Program-made: the position numbers and the translations under genes | The notes under the pieces: model-generated | Told to the model about the DNA's origin: nothing | The model's input: only the letters and a program-made list of their open reading frames with translations | The model's database searches: none | DNA from: Impatiens glandulifera | Lineage: Eukaryota > Streptophyta > Magnoliopsida > Ericales > Balsaminaceae | Assembly: GCF_907164915.1 (NCBI RefSeq) | Contig: NC_061869.1 | Location: forward strand, 24,102,676 to 24,166,675 | Direction: 5' to 3' | Length of the DNA stretch: 64,000 nucleotides | Part shown: positions 1 through 10,739 of the stretch, piece by piece | Numbering within the stretch: the first letter of the stretch is position 1 | Layout of the letters: every line of letters begins with the position of its first letter

Positions 1-1132
1 AACAGAAACATATTTATCTTGTTCCACCACAGGAATATTAAATTTAGGCACTTCGGCCTGAGATTGAGATGTGGTTACCTTAGACGATACTTTCACAGAC
101 TTAGACGCCCTGGGCGCCTTTGATTTCTCTCCTCTTAAAGTAGAGGACTTAGCAGGTTTTCTTAACTGACTCACGGATGGAGACAAGGGAGACATTGGAA
201 TAGAGGCAAGTTCGACTGGACCTTGCTTAACTCGGGAATCGACTATTCCAGAGTCTTTCTTCTAAGAGCTTTTCAGACTAGTGGAACTAGACTCTGATTC
301 ATTGATTGTTCTCGTTCTCTTAGCTCCTGTCGACATAATAGAAGTCGTTGGTTGCTTGGATCGAGTAACAGACCTTCCTCCTGTCTGTTGGTTTGATGCT
401 CCAGATAACGATTCCTTGTTGTTTCTTCATTCGGACAAGGGTGTTGGCAACAGTGAACACATTATACACTCAAGTAGAATTGATCGGCTCAGAATCCCCC
501 TTGGGGACCCCTAAATGTTCCAGCAGACGGCTAAGTTGAGCAACAAAACTCACACTTTCTTTGTTCTTTTGATTAATAGTTGCGCACAGGTTTATGAACA
601 AGTTTGAGGACCAGTTTACCTGAATCCCTTTAGAAATCGCCATCATATAGTCAAAACGGTCTTGACTATAGAGATGAAAAGATCCTGCCTTCCCTTGAAG
701 CGCTTTAGCAACCACATCATTCAGCAAAATAAAGTGAGGTTTGAGAGCTTTCTTACTCCCGTTTAATCGAATCTTTGAGTTGTCGGCTGAGAAAACCGTT
801 TTCATTTCTACCGTGACTTCAGATGGTAGAGAAAGGTTGAATATTTGCCTCTCCGATGGAAGTTCGAAGAACTCCGCATAGGATGCTTCGTTGAAAGAAA
901 TTTCAGTATCATTCACCGTTGCAGTAATGGAATCACCGACCATCGTCGCTGATTTGAAAAACTCTCTGACTTCCTTTCTGTGGAAGATGAACGGCCCTCC
1001 GAGATACTTCCCGATACCGGAATATTCAAGGGATCTGAACATGTCGACTACACCTTGCTGATCGAACGTATAGACAGAAGGAAAGTCCACCTGAAAAGTG
1101 CAATGACCGAGTGTGATTCTCGTATCGCCCAT
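1..1132 (-). pseudogene. ORF3 of element A: retroelement-associated family protein, broken, runs off left edge
   Basis: I know of no assigned function for this protein. The ATG at 1132 opens a 220-residue frame with the N-terminal domain shared by five loci in this window. Its shared features are an early acidic and hydrophobic segment with VDF, a KYLGGPF block near residue 40, an EVREFF block, an FELPSE block near residue 90, a KALQGK helix and a VNWSSNLF motif near residue 175. The frame stops at 470. Homology then resumes in another frame with a basic, Ser/Thr-rich tail (AKRTRTINESESS) and stays open to base 1, so there is at least one frameshift and two stops. It lies downstream of gag of element A in the same orientation. 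Closest in layout is the intact-start copy at 50268. It may be a Sirevirus-type third (env-like) ORF or a captured host gene. Confidence 0.6.
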
Positions 1133-1254
1133 TTTAAAGGAATATGAACAGACATAGGACGAATAAGGGTTTCTTAGAGAGAAAATCGAAGAAATCTAGG
1201 ATTCTTAGGAGATTTAAGAGAGAAAAAGCTTTTTCAATCTCATGCAGAATGTCC

Positions 1255-1261
1255 TTATATA
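1255..1261 (-). promoter_or_regulatory. TATA box of ORF3-A
   Basis: The minus strand reads GTCTATATAAGGAC about 123 bases before the ATG at 1132. The D copy has CTATATAAAGGG at the equivalent place (143 bases before its ATG), which supports a real, conserved promoter. Confidence 0.6.
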
Positions 1262-1439
1262 GACTCCCAAGAGTCGCATGAGATAACTGTCATATTTTCC
1301 TAGGGGTAGGACCCATCATTAATATTAGACGTCATTTCCAAACAGTCATCATTATTTTGAGGATGTATTAGTCATTCTCTCTTAACTTGAAAGAAATGTG
1401 TCTTCATGTTATACGGAGATGACTATGTTTATGTTTGAG

Positions 1440-1830
1440 TGGGAAAATTAGACATCATAGCACGTGGGACAGCTGTCCTTGATTAGTCTAATACACACGT
1501 AGTTAGACGTTTTTCTTACTTCTTCAATCTATGAAAACTAAACGTCTATTAGACGCATGGGTCTATTAGACGCAAGCGTCTAATTACGTATCTCATAAAT
1601 GTCTAACGTCTATTAGACGTCGACGTCTAATTACGCATGAACAACACGTATTAGACGTGTGTTTGGTTAGACGTGAGCATCCACTTGCTCTTGTCATAAA
1701 AACATTGTATATGTCTGACCGCGCAGGTTATTAACCAAGACACATAGACTTAGATGCATAGAGTGTAAGTAAAAATATGTCTAAGTACATATTATTTCTC
1801 TTAGACGACCTCGTCTAATAGACCGATTAA
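1440..1830. repeat. TTAGACG/CGTCTAA palindrome cluster upstream of ORF3-A
   Basis: Many copies of TTAGACG and CGTCTAA, often as facing pairs (for example around 1600-1625), lie upstream of ORF3-A. The same motif dominates the U3 part of LTR-A (about 4790-5690) and of the solo LTR at 12600. The ORF3 upstream region therefore looks like, or derives from, LTR U3 sequence. Confidence 0.65.
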
Positions 1831-1860
1831 AGCACTTTCTCGTTGTGTGTCTTTATTTTC

Positions 1861-2102
1861 AAAATAAATTTTCCCTCTCATTTTGTCCAAGAACAAAATG
1901 AATAAACAAATGTTTTGAGTCCCTTAAGACCAAAAAAATCTTTTTTAAAAAAAAACATAAAAACACTTAGTCCTCTAGAATGGCAAATGCCATTGTTGGT
2001 CTCCTAAAATGTATACTCATAAGACTATGCTCCATGTTTCCTTCCTGCAGCTCTCCTGTATCACCTACACAAGAAAATATTTACAAACTTTGGTACCCAC
2101 AT
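1861..2102 (-). other. Remnant between gag and ORF3 of element A
   Basis: On the minus strand, gag runs into a short stretch alignable by eye with the gag/protease junction of element D (GGGTACCAAAG and what follows). It then meets a purine-rich tract (AAAATGAGAGGGAAAATTT near 1868-1886) resembling a polypurine tract. No integrase, reverse transcriptase or RNase H is present, so pol of element A has been deleted. Confidence 0.45.
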
Positions 2103-3900
2103 TCAATTGGGTCCTCGATCAATCAGTCCCTTAGGAATCCATATTTGAGTTATTCTGATGGATTTCCCATTTTGTGTTGTGATTAATGCGTATAATTTTG
2201 ACATAGTAGACGCCTTCCTACTAGCCACTGATCCTTTAGCTTTTGAAGATGATTTTCTTTTAAAACTCCTTGACTTTGAGTCAGGTTTTAGATTGCCAGA
2301 CTTTCTGGTTGCATCTAACTTATTTTTCAGCCAGCTAACAGTTGGCGGAACATAAGTTATTTCAATCTTCAACGCTACCTCTTCATGAATCGGATCAGAT
2401 TCAGTATTAGTCATACTCCCTTTGACAGAACTTATTGGCTTAACCTTGTTAGTTGTTGAGTTTGACTTTTTGTAGGACTAATTTGGGTCATTGCCATCAA
2501 ATCCTAAACCAGATCTAGATCTAGCAGGTTTAAACAGACTAATTTGATATTTGACAGCTTCTCTAGACCTCGTCCAAGCACTAACAACATAGTTTATCCT
2601 TTTGTTTTCAGAAGAAAGAGTTAGAATCTGTTCCTTGAGCATCTCATTCTCATATGAGATCTCTACTACTTTCTTTTTAAAAACATTTGATTCTTTAGTT
2701 TGAGATAAAATCGGTTGAGACACTTTAGGTGAAGATTTTGTTTCATTTAGGGATTCTGCAAGCTTTCTGTACTCTATGACCATGTCATCTAGTGTAGCTA
2801 CCATTTGTTCCCTTGAAAACTTTTCAGAGGAGAAGTAAAGTACCTCAGTTTCCTGAGTTTCTTCTTCTTTTTCTTCTCTTGCCATGAAGCAAGTCACCTC
2901 GTCTTCATCACTGTCGCTGGATGAGAAGTAAGAATCACAATGGTTTCGTCTGTTCTTCCCGTCCCCTGCCATAAGAGCCTTCAGCTCCTTTTCATTATCA
3001 TTTTTCTTCTCTTCACGCTTAGGCTTCCGACATTCTGATTGGTAATGACCTAAAATGCCACAGTTATAACACTTAACAGTATCTTTGGATTTCTTATTAT
3101 CATTAGAATTTGAAGAGCTTAAGTTAGAGTTGCTCTTCATCATGAAGTCACCAAACTTCTTCACAAAGAGAGACATATCATCGCTACTTAGCTGTTGTCT
3201 GCACATCACGAGTGACAGGTGGCTCTTCAGCGGTCACCAACGCTTTGGCAATGATAATGGATGTGGATTGATCTTCTTCAATCCTTGAGTTCAACTCGAA
3301 CTCATAGGCCTTGAGATCAGCAAACAAATCAAAGAGCGAGATTTTGTTGAGGTCTTTGGATTCCCTCATGGCCATCGTCTTTATGTCCCATTCCCTTGGA
3401 AGAGCACACATGACCTTGATAGCAAGCTCCCTGTTGCTATAGGTCTTGCCAAGAATAGATAGAGTGGAGACAATTTGGTTGAACCTTGTGTCGAACTCGT
3501 TCATTGTTTCTCCGGGACGCATTTTGAAACTGTCAAATTGTTAAGTGGCAATCATAATCTTGTTCTCCTTGGTTTGCTCATTGCCCTCACATAGTTGGGT
3601 AAGTCTGTCCTAGATCTCCTTGGCAGTATCACACTCGATGATGTAGTTGAACATGCTGTCATCAAGAGATATGTACAAAACGTCTAAAGCCATGTTGTTG
3701 AGGTTGTTCTTCCTCTTGTCTTCACTGGTCCATTCGGATTTCTCCTTGTCGATCTTGATGGGACCATCTGTGATAACGCTCCACATGTCGTAATGAAGAG
3801 AGGAGAGATGAGAACAAACTCTCTTCTTCCACACGATATAGTTTTCTCTAAAGAATGTGGGGATTGCGGTAGCACTGGCATTTTTGGTTATGGTTGACAT
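2103..3900 (-). pseudogene. Ty1/copia gag of element A
   Basis: This would encode the nucleocapsid precursor of an LTR retrotransposon. The likely start is the ATG at 3900 (MSTITKNAS...), 31 bases past the primer binding site. The order is an N-terminal gag domain with MWSVITDGP, a UBN2-type middle (ETMNEFDTRFNQI, LPREWDIKTMAMRESKDLNK), an intact CX2CX4HX4C zinc knuckle (CYNCGILGHYQSEC, about 3020-3065), an acidic Ser/Asp-rich stretch, a probable coiled coil, and the gag-end motif IWIPKGLIDRGPN at 2103. In-frame stops and shifts occur near 3610, 3530, 3200 and 2420, so it is dead. Elements D and E have the same layout. Confidence 0.85.
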
Positions 3901-3930
3901 TCTTATTAAAAGCTTGAGAATAGAAACAGG

Positions 3931-3942
3931 GCTCTGATACCA
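3931..3942 (-). other. Primer binding site of element A
   Basis: The minus strand reads TGGTATCAGAGC, the usual copia primer site matching the 3' end of initiator tRNA-Met. It lies two bases after the end of LTR-A (GATCCTTTCA). Confidence 0.85.
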
Positions 3943-3944
3943 AT

Positions 3945-5843
3945 TGAAAGGATCGTTGGCACTAATAGAGACGAGGGTCTGGCTATTGATGACAACTTGG
4001 TACAAAAACAGTTTAATAGAAATCCTCTTAGGGATTTATATCGCTTTATATTCTACACAAACCCTTGCAAACTCTTGAACAATTCAAGTGCGGAAACGTT
4101 TTCTTAGGTTTGAAGCTAAGAACCGAAGAAGGAGATGATGAAAGAATGTAAATGACACATAGAGTTGTTTATGAATATTCAAAGCAAAACTCTTCTACGT
4201 CACCCCTTCTTCCAACCACCAGAAGGATTCATTATACGTTTCTTAGAATCAAATATAATCGCACGACTAGTTCACTGTTGAACAGAACAGACTCTGTTCA
4301 ACTTACAATATATTGAAGAATATCACTCAGCTAGACAATACTTTGATTCTCTCTCTCTCTTGATATACACAAAGTAAAACAAGAAAGCAATTCGTGAGAT
4401 TGTAAGTTCAGTAGTTCGTTCGTATATTCTGATCGATCGAGAGATCATCCGTTGTCCTTGAGAATCTTTAAATAGAGAGAAGGCACCAATGGTCAAATCT
4501 TCTATAATGACACATGGAAAACTTCCATTGGAACGCCTCCATAGTCACAGGTACAGCAGACTATGAGCACCAGGATCGTGGTCATACCAATCTGGTAGTG
4601 CGCCAAATATTCTTCTAGGATATTCCTGCAAGAAAAAAGTAGTGGTAAGAATATTTGCTTACGTGACATTAGTTAATTAGTTACAACTGGCTTTCCTACT
4701 GATCTACACTGAAAAGTGGAGCAGGAGTAGCATACAGCTAGTTAATCGTGGGTAGACGGATGCTAGCTTCAAGCAACTGCTTAAGCATGGCATTAGACGT
4801 TTTTTCAATTAGACTGGCAAGTCAAATGAAGTTAGACACCCCCGTCTAATAGCAGGATCCATTAGACCACCTGGTCTAATGGGATTAGACGACACGTCTA
4901 ATTACGGTTCCCTTCGGACTAATCTGAAGGAGTTAGATTGCACGTCTAACTTTCATCTCTATTAGACTGCACGTCTAACTACGTATCTGTTAGACTACAC
5001 GTCTAACTACATATCTGTTAGACTGCACGTCTAACTACGTATCTATTAGACTGCACGTCTAACTACGTATCTGTTAGACTGCAAGTCTAACTACGTCTGT
5101 TAGACTATACTTCTAACTACGTCTCCGTTAGACTACACGTCTAACTACGTCTGTTTGACTGCACGTCTAACTACGTCTCCATTAGACTACACGAATAACT
5201 ACGTCTATTAGACTGCACGTCTAACTACGTATCTGTTAGACTGCACGTCTAACTACGTCTGTTAGACTGTACGTCTAACTACGTATATGTTAGACTGCAT
5301 GTCTAACTACATCTGTTAGACTGCACGTCTAACTACGTATCCGTTAGACTGCACATCTAACTACGTCTATTAGACTGCACGTCTAACTACGTATCTGTTA
5401 GACTGCACGTCTAACTTCGTATCTATTAGACTGTACGTCTAATTACGTACCTGTTAGACTACACATCTAACTACATTTGTTAGACTGTACGTCTAACTAC
5501 ATCTTTTTTAGACTGCACGTCTAACTACGTCTTTTAGAGTACACATCTAACTACGTATCTGGTATACTGGACGTCTAACTACGTCTGTTAGATTGCACGT
5601 CTAACTACGTCTCCATTAGACTGCACGTCTAAATACGTCTGTTAGACTGCACGTCTAACTCAATGCGTCTAATAGACAATCAGTCTAATGAACCTCATTC
5701 ATACTTAGTCTAATATAACATGTTTTCGATACACCTGTACCAAAAACAATTAGACGACTTAGTTTATGTTTTATACGAACTCATCATCAAAATTACACTA
5801 GTCATAACACTTTGACCCTTAGTCAAAATAATTTGACCCAACA
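3945..5843 (-). mobile_element. 5' LTR of element A (LTR-A, about 1.9 kb)
   Basis: Read on the minus strand it begins TGTTGGGTCAAATTA and ends GATCCTTTCA next to the primer site. The start resembles the solo LTR at 12600 (TGTTGGGAAAAATTA). Its U5-side part carries the block shared by this family: TACGTCACCCC on the plus strand near 4197-4207, beside a sequence resembling AACATCCATAAAC. The U3 part is a long palindrome-repeat array. It sits inside the pol gene of A2, so the rest of A2 and the other end of A lie left of the window and the target duplication cannot be tested. Confidence 0.75.
4790..5690. repeat. U3 minisatellite of LTR-A (TTAGACTGCACGTCTAACTACG units)
   Basis: About 35-40 imperfect units of roughly 20-26 bases occur head to tail. 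Each is itself an inverted repeat (TTAGAC, about six bases, GTCTAA) followed by a TACGTCTG or TACGTATCTG spacer. The left part, 4790-4930, has related but looser units. Confidence 0.85.
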
Positions 5844-8800
5844 GGTCTTGTACAGACCATTGCATACATCAGACTGCCTATTGCTTAAGCATATGGAATA
5901 CTGCACATTTCTTGTTTTTTTCTCTTCATCCTTGGGAGACAAGCAACTGGTTTTGCCTTGTCCAAACAAAATTGTTTTAGAATCTTCTCAATATATCTCT
6001 CTTGAGACAGCCATAACTTTTTTTTCACCCGATCACGAATGACCTGCATTCCAAGAATTTGTCTTGCTTGTCCCAAGTCTTTCATCTCAAAAGACTTAGC
6101 CAAATCTTTTTTCAACTTGGCAATCTTGAGCTTGTCTTTCCCAACAATCAGCATGTCATCAACATATAGAATAAGTATAATAAAATCATTAGATGCAAAC
6201 TTTTGCACAAAGACACAGTGATTTGTAGACGTCTTCATGTACCCATGGATGGTCATGAACGAATGAAACTTAAGATACCACTGCCTTGGTGCTTGCTTCA
6301 AACCGTACAAACTTTTAACAAGTTTGCACACCTTGCTTTCATCACCTTTATTATTATAACCTTCAGGTTCCTCCATATAAACATCTTCATCCAACTCACC
6401 ATGGAGAAATGCAGTCTTTATATCAAGCTATTCAACCTGAAGATCCATACAAGCAACTAGACCCAACACCACCCGGATGGAAGTCATCTTCACTACCGGT
6501 GAGAAAATCTCATCATAATCGATTTCATGTCTCTGGCCAAAATCTTTGACAACTAGTCTAACCTTGTATCTTATCTTGCTATCATCACCTTCTTGCTTGA
6601 TCTTGTACACCCATTTATTTTTTAATATTTTTATGTTCTTTGGTCTTTCAACTAGTTCATATGTGCCATTTTTCAGCAATAACTTCATCTCTTCATCCAT
6701 GGTAGCTAGCCATTCTTCCTTATGAGCATCCTCAAGAGCCTCCTTATAGCATATAGGCTCCAGTTAGAAGGATAAACTCTGTAGCAGGGTACTTAGAACT
6801 TGATCTTTTCTCCTTAGTAGACCTCCTAAGTACCTCTGTTTGTTGATTTTGTTGATTTTCATCTTCTTGTTGAACTTTAAAATCAGCCTCAATATTATCA
6901 CCAATATCAGTTGTTGTATCATTTCCATGGCCTATAGCTTGACCCTGAGGAACATTTTCATCACTATCTGAGTCTGAAGCTACATGTGGCATTGTCTCCT
7001 CAACATCATGAGACAACTCAAGACCAGAAAGATCACATATGTATGCATCAAGTTTTTCACCATCTTCAAAATTCTCAATAGTCTGACCTTCAAGGAATAC
7101 TACATCTCGGCTTCTCAAAAGCTTCTTGTCAACTGGGTCATAATACATGTATCCCCACTTTTCATCACCATACCTCAAAAATATGCATTGCCTGGTTTTT
7201 GCATCTAGCTTAGACCTCTCTTCTTTTGGAACATGCACAAAATCTTTGCAACCAAAAACACGTAAATAGTCATAATTAACATCTTTACCTGACCAGACGT
7301 TTTCTGTACACTTATTATTCAATGACTTGGAGGGAGAATGGTTGATCACATACAATGTAGTGCTCATGGCTTCAACCCAGAAATGCTTAGCCAACTTGGG
7401 ATCGGAGAGCATACTCCTCATCCGTTCCAACATTTTTCTGTTCATCCTCTTTGCCACACCATTTTTGTTGTGGAGTCTTGGGCACAGTCTATTCATGTCG
7501 AATACCCTGTTCTTTGCATTAATCATCAAATGAGCCTATATACTCTCCTCCGTTATCTGACTGCACCCTCATTAGTTTTCTTCATGTCTCTCTTTCAACC
7601 AGCTTGTGAAAGACCTCAAACTTTGTTGCAACCTCATCCTTGGACTTTATAGCATAGGCCCAAACCTTCCTAGATGCATCATCTATGAAGGTTACAAAAT
7701 AGGAAGCCCCACCTATGGATTTAATCTTCATAGGACCACAAACATCTGTATGGACCAGTTCAATGACATTCTTTTTCAGTTCCGCTTTCGACTTACTGGA
7801 TGAGACTCTGTTCTACTTACCCTTCAAGCAATGCTCACAATTTTCAAGATGAACATCCTTGAGATTCAGCAACTCATTCCTCTTGATCAAAACATTCATC
7901 CCCTTTTCACTAATGTGAACTAGTCTCTTGTGCCACAACTTAGAGGATAACTCCATCAAAACAGAATATGATGCATCATAGATAATTTTCAAATTTGTCT
8001 TGTATAATGAACAATATTTCTTACCTCGTGCAACAACCAATGAACCCTTGCTTAGCTTCCATGCTCTACCACTGAAAACATTATGGTAGCCTCCATCATC
8101 GAGCTTATCTACTGAAATCAAATTCATTCTCAAATTAGGAACATGTCTTACATCTCTCAATGTCAGGAAATAACCCATTTTTGTCTCGATTCTAACATCA
8201 CCAAGACCAACTATCTTGGACACACCACTGTTACCCATGCGAACCTCACCATAATCATCAGCTTTGTAGGATTGGAAGTAACCTTTGTGTGGAGTAATAT
8301 AGAATGAGGCACCTGTGTCAACAATCCATGATATTTCATTTGAAGATGTGCTAAGACAAGAGTCTTGATAGTTAGAATCATATGTCAGTTCACCATCTGA
8401 AGCATAAGAAGATTCTGTTCTTTCTTTTCTCTGGGCTTCAGCGTACCCTTCGCTTTATCATTTTTAAATTTTCAGCACTCGTTTTTCCAATGACTTATTT
8501 TGCCACAGTAATGGCAAGCACCATCCTTCTTTGGAGTTCTAGACTTGCATCTAGACTTGCCCCTGCTCGAACCACTTATATTATCCTTTGATCTTCCTTT
8601 ATCAGTCACCAACATATCAGACTTACAGGGTTTATTCCCCTTTCGATTATCCTCATCTAGTAAGGAACTGGTGACAAATGCCATGTTGACTTTACCATTT
8701 GGTGTTGAGTTGCTGAGAGTGATAATAAGTTTCTCTCAAGTTGCAGACAAAGATTCAAGGACTAAAAGTGCTTGCACCTCATCATTAAAGTTTATCTTCA

Positions 8801-9197
8801 TACTACTCAATTGATTCAAAATATTTGGAAATTCATTCAAGTGCTCAGCAATTGATTTATTATCAATGTACTTCAGATTCACTAGCCTTCGTACCAGTGC
8901 TGCTTTATTCCCTACTGACCTCCCATCGTAGAGAGCTTCAAGTTTGCTCTATACACCATACGTCATAGTCTCGTTCTCAACATGATGCACAACATTTACA
9001 CCAACCCAGGAACGAATATAGTTGTAGGCCTTTCTATCTGTCTTTTTCCATTCAGCCTCTTTTGTAGTCTCAGGTCTAACACTCTCATTTTCAATTGATT
9101 CATTGAAATCATCTAAAACTAACAAATCACTAATCAGTTTCCATTGCCTGTAATTTGTACCATTCAGACACACCATCTCAGGTCTAGATTTCCCCAT
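5844..9197 (-). pseudogene. Gag-pol polyprotein of copia element A2
   Basis: The polyprotein would supply capsid, protease, integrase and reverse transcriptase. The likely start is the ATG at 9197 (MGKSRPEMVCLNG). Gag is interrupted by stops. The CX2CX4HX4C knuckle CHYCGKISHWKNEC is intact near 8475-8515. The pre-integrase domain (LWHKRLVHISEKGMN) lies at 7813-8238, the integrase C-terminal part (NKNGVAKRMNRKMLERMRSML) at 6744-7529, and RT at 6428-6700 and 5885-6394 with [22 protein letters not shown] and YVDDML. Stops and shifts near 8950, 8700, 8470, 7810, 6740 and 6400 show that it is inactive. The lineage was not assigned. Confidence 0.85.
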
Positions 9198-9322
9198 TAT
9201 TACTGCCTTAACAACTGACAAAAACCCTAACAAAGAAACCAGTTGATCTCCTCTTTGAATTTCGTCAAGTAACCAGCAGAGCACTCTGCTCCAATGTTAA
9301 AAACAGATAACCAATCAATACT

Positions 9323-9334
9323 TCTCTGATACCA
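9323..9334 (-). other. Primer binding site of A2
   Basis: The minus strand reads TGGTATCAGAGA one base after the LTR end CCCAACA. Eleven of 12 bases fit the initiator tRNA-Met primer site seen in the other elements. Confidence 0.75.
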
Positions 9335-9335
9335 C

Positions 9336-9832
9336 TGTTGGGTTTTGCAATAACAAAACTACGGATCTTCTTAGAAATCAAACCTGTAACAAATCAGTTT
9401 CCAAATCATCTATGACGAACAACAGATTTACCAAGAATTGAAATAACACAAAGCAATAAACGACAACACAATATATGTGGTTCGGTCAAAATCGACCTAC
9501 GTCCACGGGAGGGATAAGTTTCACTAAATTAAACAAATGTCAATAGTACAAATTTACACGCCATGCTCTCAAATGAAAGAAGTGATTACACTATAAATGA
9601 TTGGAATCCTTCATAATCAAAAGCTCCCCCAACCTCTCACTCTAAATCAGCCAAAGAACAAGAAGAAGTAGAAAAACCCTAGATCTGTTCACTCTCACTC
9701 AACTTTACTGTGTTATAAGAAAAAATACAAAAAAATATATATTTATAATCTAACCCGTTTTCATAACAAAAAACTCTGACCCGTTTACCCGAAATTTAAA
9801 ACTCGCCCGCAATGCCAAAGAACACCTCAACA
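9336..9832 (-). mobile_element. 5' LTR of A2 (497 bp)
   Basis: Its ends are TGTTG...CAACA, a 5-bp terminal inverted repeat. It contains the segment GTGGTTCGGTCAAAATCGAC (about 9478-9497), common in eudicot copia LTRs. The right flank (ATAGTTTATATA) is host-like AT-rich sequence. Confidence 0.85.
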
Positions 9833-10003
9833 TAGTTTATATATAATCTCAATATTATTAAATAATATAATAATATGCTTAACATTTTAAATAATAACTA
9901 GTAAGAATTATAAATATATAATTAAAACAGCCGTTGTGGAAATATCACAATTTGATTAATTATATCTTCTAATTGGAACCTACAAAGAAAACAAAAACAG
10001 GTT
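9833..10003. other. Gap between A2 LTR and VQ gene
   Basis: AT-rich sequence without coding signal. The minus-strand 3' UTR and poly(A) site of the VQ gene probably lie here (AATAAT and ATAATATTATT runs). Confidence 0.5.
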
Positions 10004-10564
10004 CTAATAAATTACTTTCCACGACTCCAATGTGGGAAAACAGGAAAACGAGTCAAAATTCACCGCCGGCGACCCAACCATTGGTGGCGGCTGATGTTTG
10101 TCGTCCAAAAGAAATGCCGACGTATCAAGAGTCGGTAGAAATCCCTGCGTCAAATTAAACAGCCGTTTTGGTTCAGGCTTCAACAAAGGTGTCGCAATCG
10201 GCATGAAATGTCCGCCGCCAGTCACCTCTTGAACAATCTGCCGGAAATTCTCCGTATCCGCCATGATAATAGTAGTACCAGCTCGCTTTGATTTACGCGA
10301 CTTGTTCTTAACAGGGATGGAGTTTATCCGTTTCGGATTATTTCCGGTTAAATCGACTCCGGAGTAAGATCGAATCGCCAGTTCTGGCGATTGAATGGGG
10401 ATAGCCGGAGAAGCGGTTTGAAGGTGGGAGGCCTCGAGAGAAACTTGGAGTGCCTTAATAAGAATTTCGTTATCCCTTGCGAAAGATTTTGAGATCCAGG
10501 AATCGGGAAAGGAGGAACGGAAGATCCATGGCTCGATTGCAGGTAAATTCTGAGATGATACCAT
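10004..10564 (-). CDS. VQ motif-containing protein
   Basis: A plant-specific nuclear cofactor. VQ proteins bind WRKY transcription factors, and some bind calmodulin or MAP kinases, to tune defence and stress genes. The intact single-exon frame encodes 186 residues, normal for the family, which is usually intronless. The VQ core FRQIVQEVTG is at residues 107-116, with a basic stretch KNKSRKSKRAG just before it (87-96) and TTIIMADTEN leading in. The C-terminal end has FPTLESW (177-183), a motif seen in several VQ subgroups including the JAV1/VQ22-like type. The subgroup is not certain. The start at 10564 is the first ATG, about 65 bases below a TATA box. It is one of only two clear host genes in the window and is flanked by retroelements on both sides. 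Confidence 0.9.
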   Translation of the reverse strand: MVSSQNLPAIEPWIFRSSFPDSWISKSFARDNEILIKALQVSLEASHLQTASPAIPIQSPELAIRSYSGVDLTGNNPKRINSIPVKNKSRKSKRAGTTIIMADTENFRQIVQEVTGGGHFMPIATPLLKPEPKRLFNLTQGFLPTLDTSAFLLDDKHQPPPMVGSPAVNFDSFSCFPTLESWKVIY

Positions 10565-10626
10565 TTTTGTGAGATGAAAATGTTAGTTTAAAACGAGCAT
10601 TTGATAATCTATCAAATAGAGATTAT

Positions 10627-10635
10627 TAATTTATA
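10627..10635 (-). promoter_or_regulatory. TATA box of VQ gene
   Basis: The minus strand reads TATAAATTA about 65 bases upstream of the ATG at 10564, which would leave a short 5' UTR. Confidence 0.55.
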
Positions 10636-10716
10636 CAAAGGAGAAACCAGAAGAGAGAGAGTGAACCGAGTAGCGAATAGCAATGAGAGTAATGCAGAAG
10701 GCGAGAAAACCGCGTC

Positions 10717-10731
10717 GGTCAAAGACGTGTC
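10717..10731 (-). promoter_or_regulatory. W-box and ABRE-like site upstream of VQ gene
   Basis: The minus strand reads GACACGTCTTTGACC. TTGACC is a W-box core (WRKY site), and GACACGTC holds an ACGT-core ABRE-like site. They lie about 150-165 bases upstream of the ATG. Known biology: VQ genes are often WRKY targets. Actual use here is inference. Confidence 0.45.
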
Positions 10732-10739
10732 ACCCTCAA

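Larger units (their letters stand above)
5844..9832 (-). mobile_element. Copia element A2, 3' part missing from the window
   Basis: A minus-strand Ty1/copia element with 5' LTR (9336-9832), PBS, gag, protease region, integrase and reverse transcriptase in order. It is cut at 5843 inside pol, just after an IGSLMYAMVCTRP segment, where LTR-A begins. RNase H and the 3' LTR should continue left of base 1. Element A therefore inserted after A2. A2 has its own LTR type, unrelated to the A/B/D/E family. Confidence 0.85.

Noticed and set aside
281..514. 77-codon plus frame at the left edge
   Set aside because: Antisense to the ORF3-A tail, which aligns with the other family copies on the minus strand.
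4790..5690. Regular short repeats resembling a CRISPR array
   Set aside because: Plant nuclear DNA, no unique spacers of constant length, and the position inside an LTR explains them as a U3 minisatellite.
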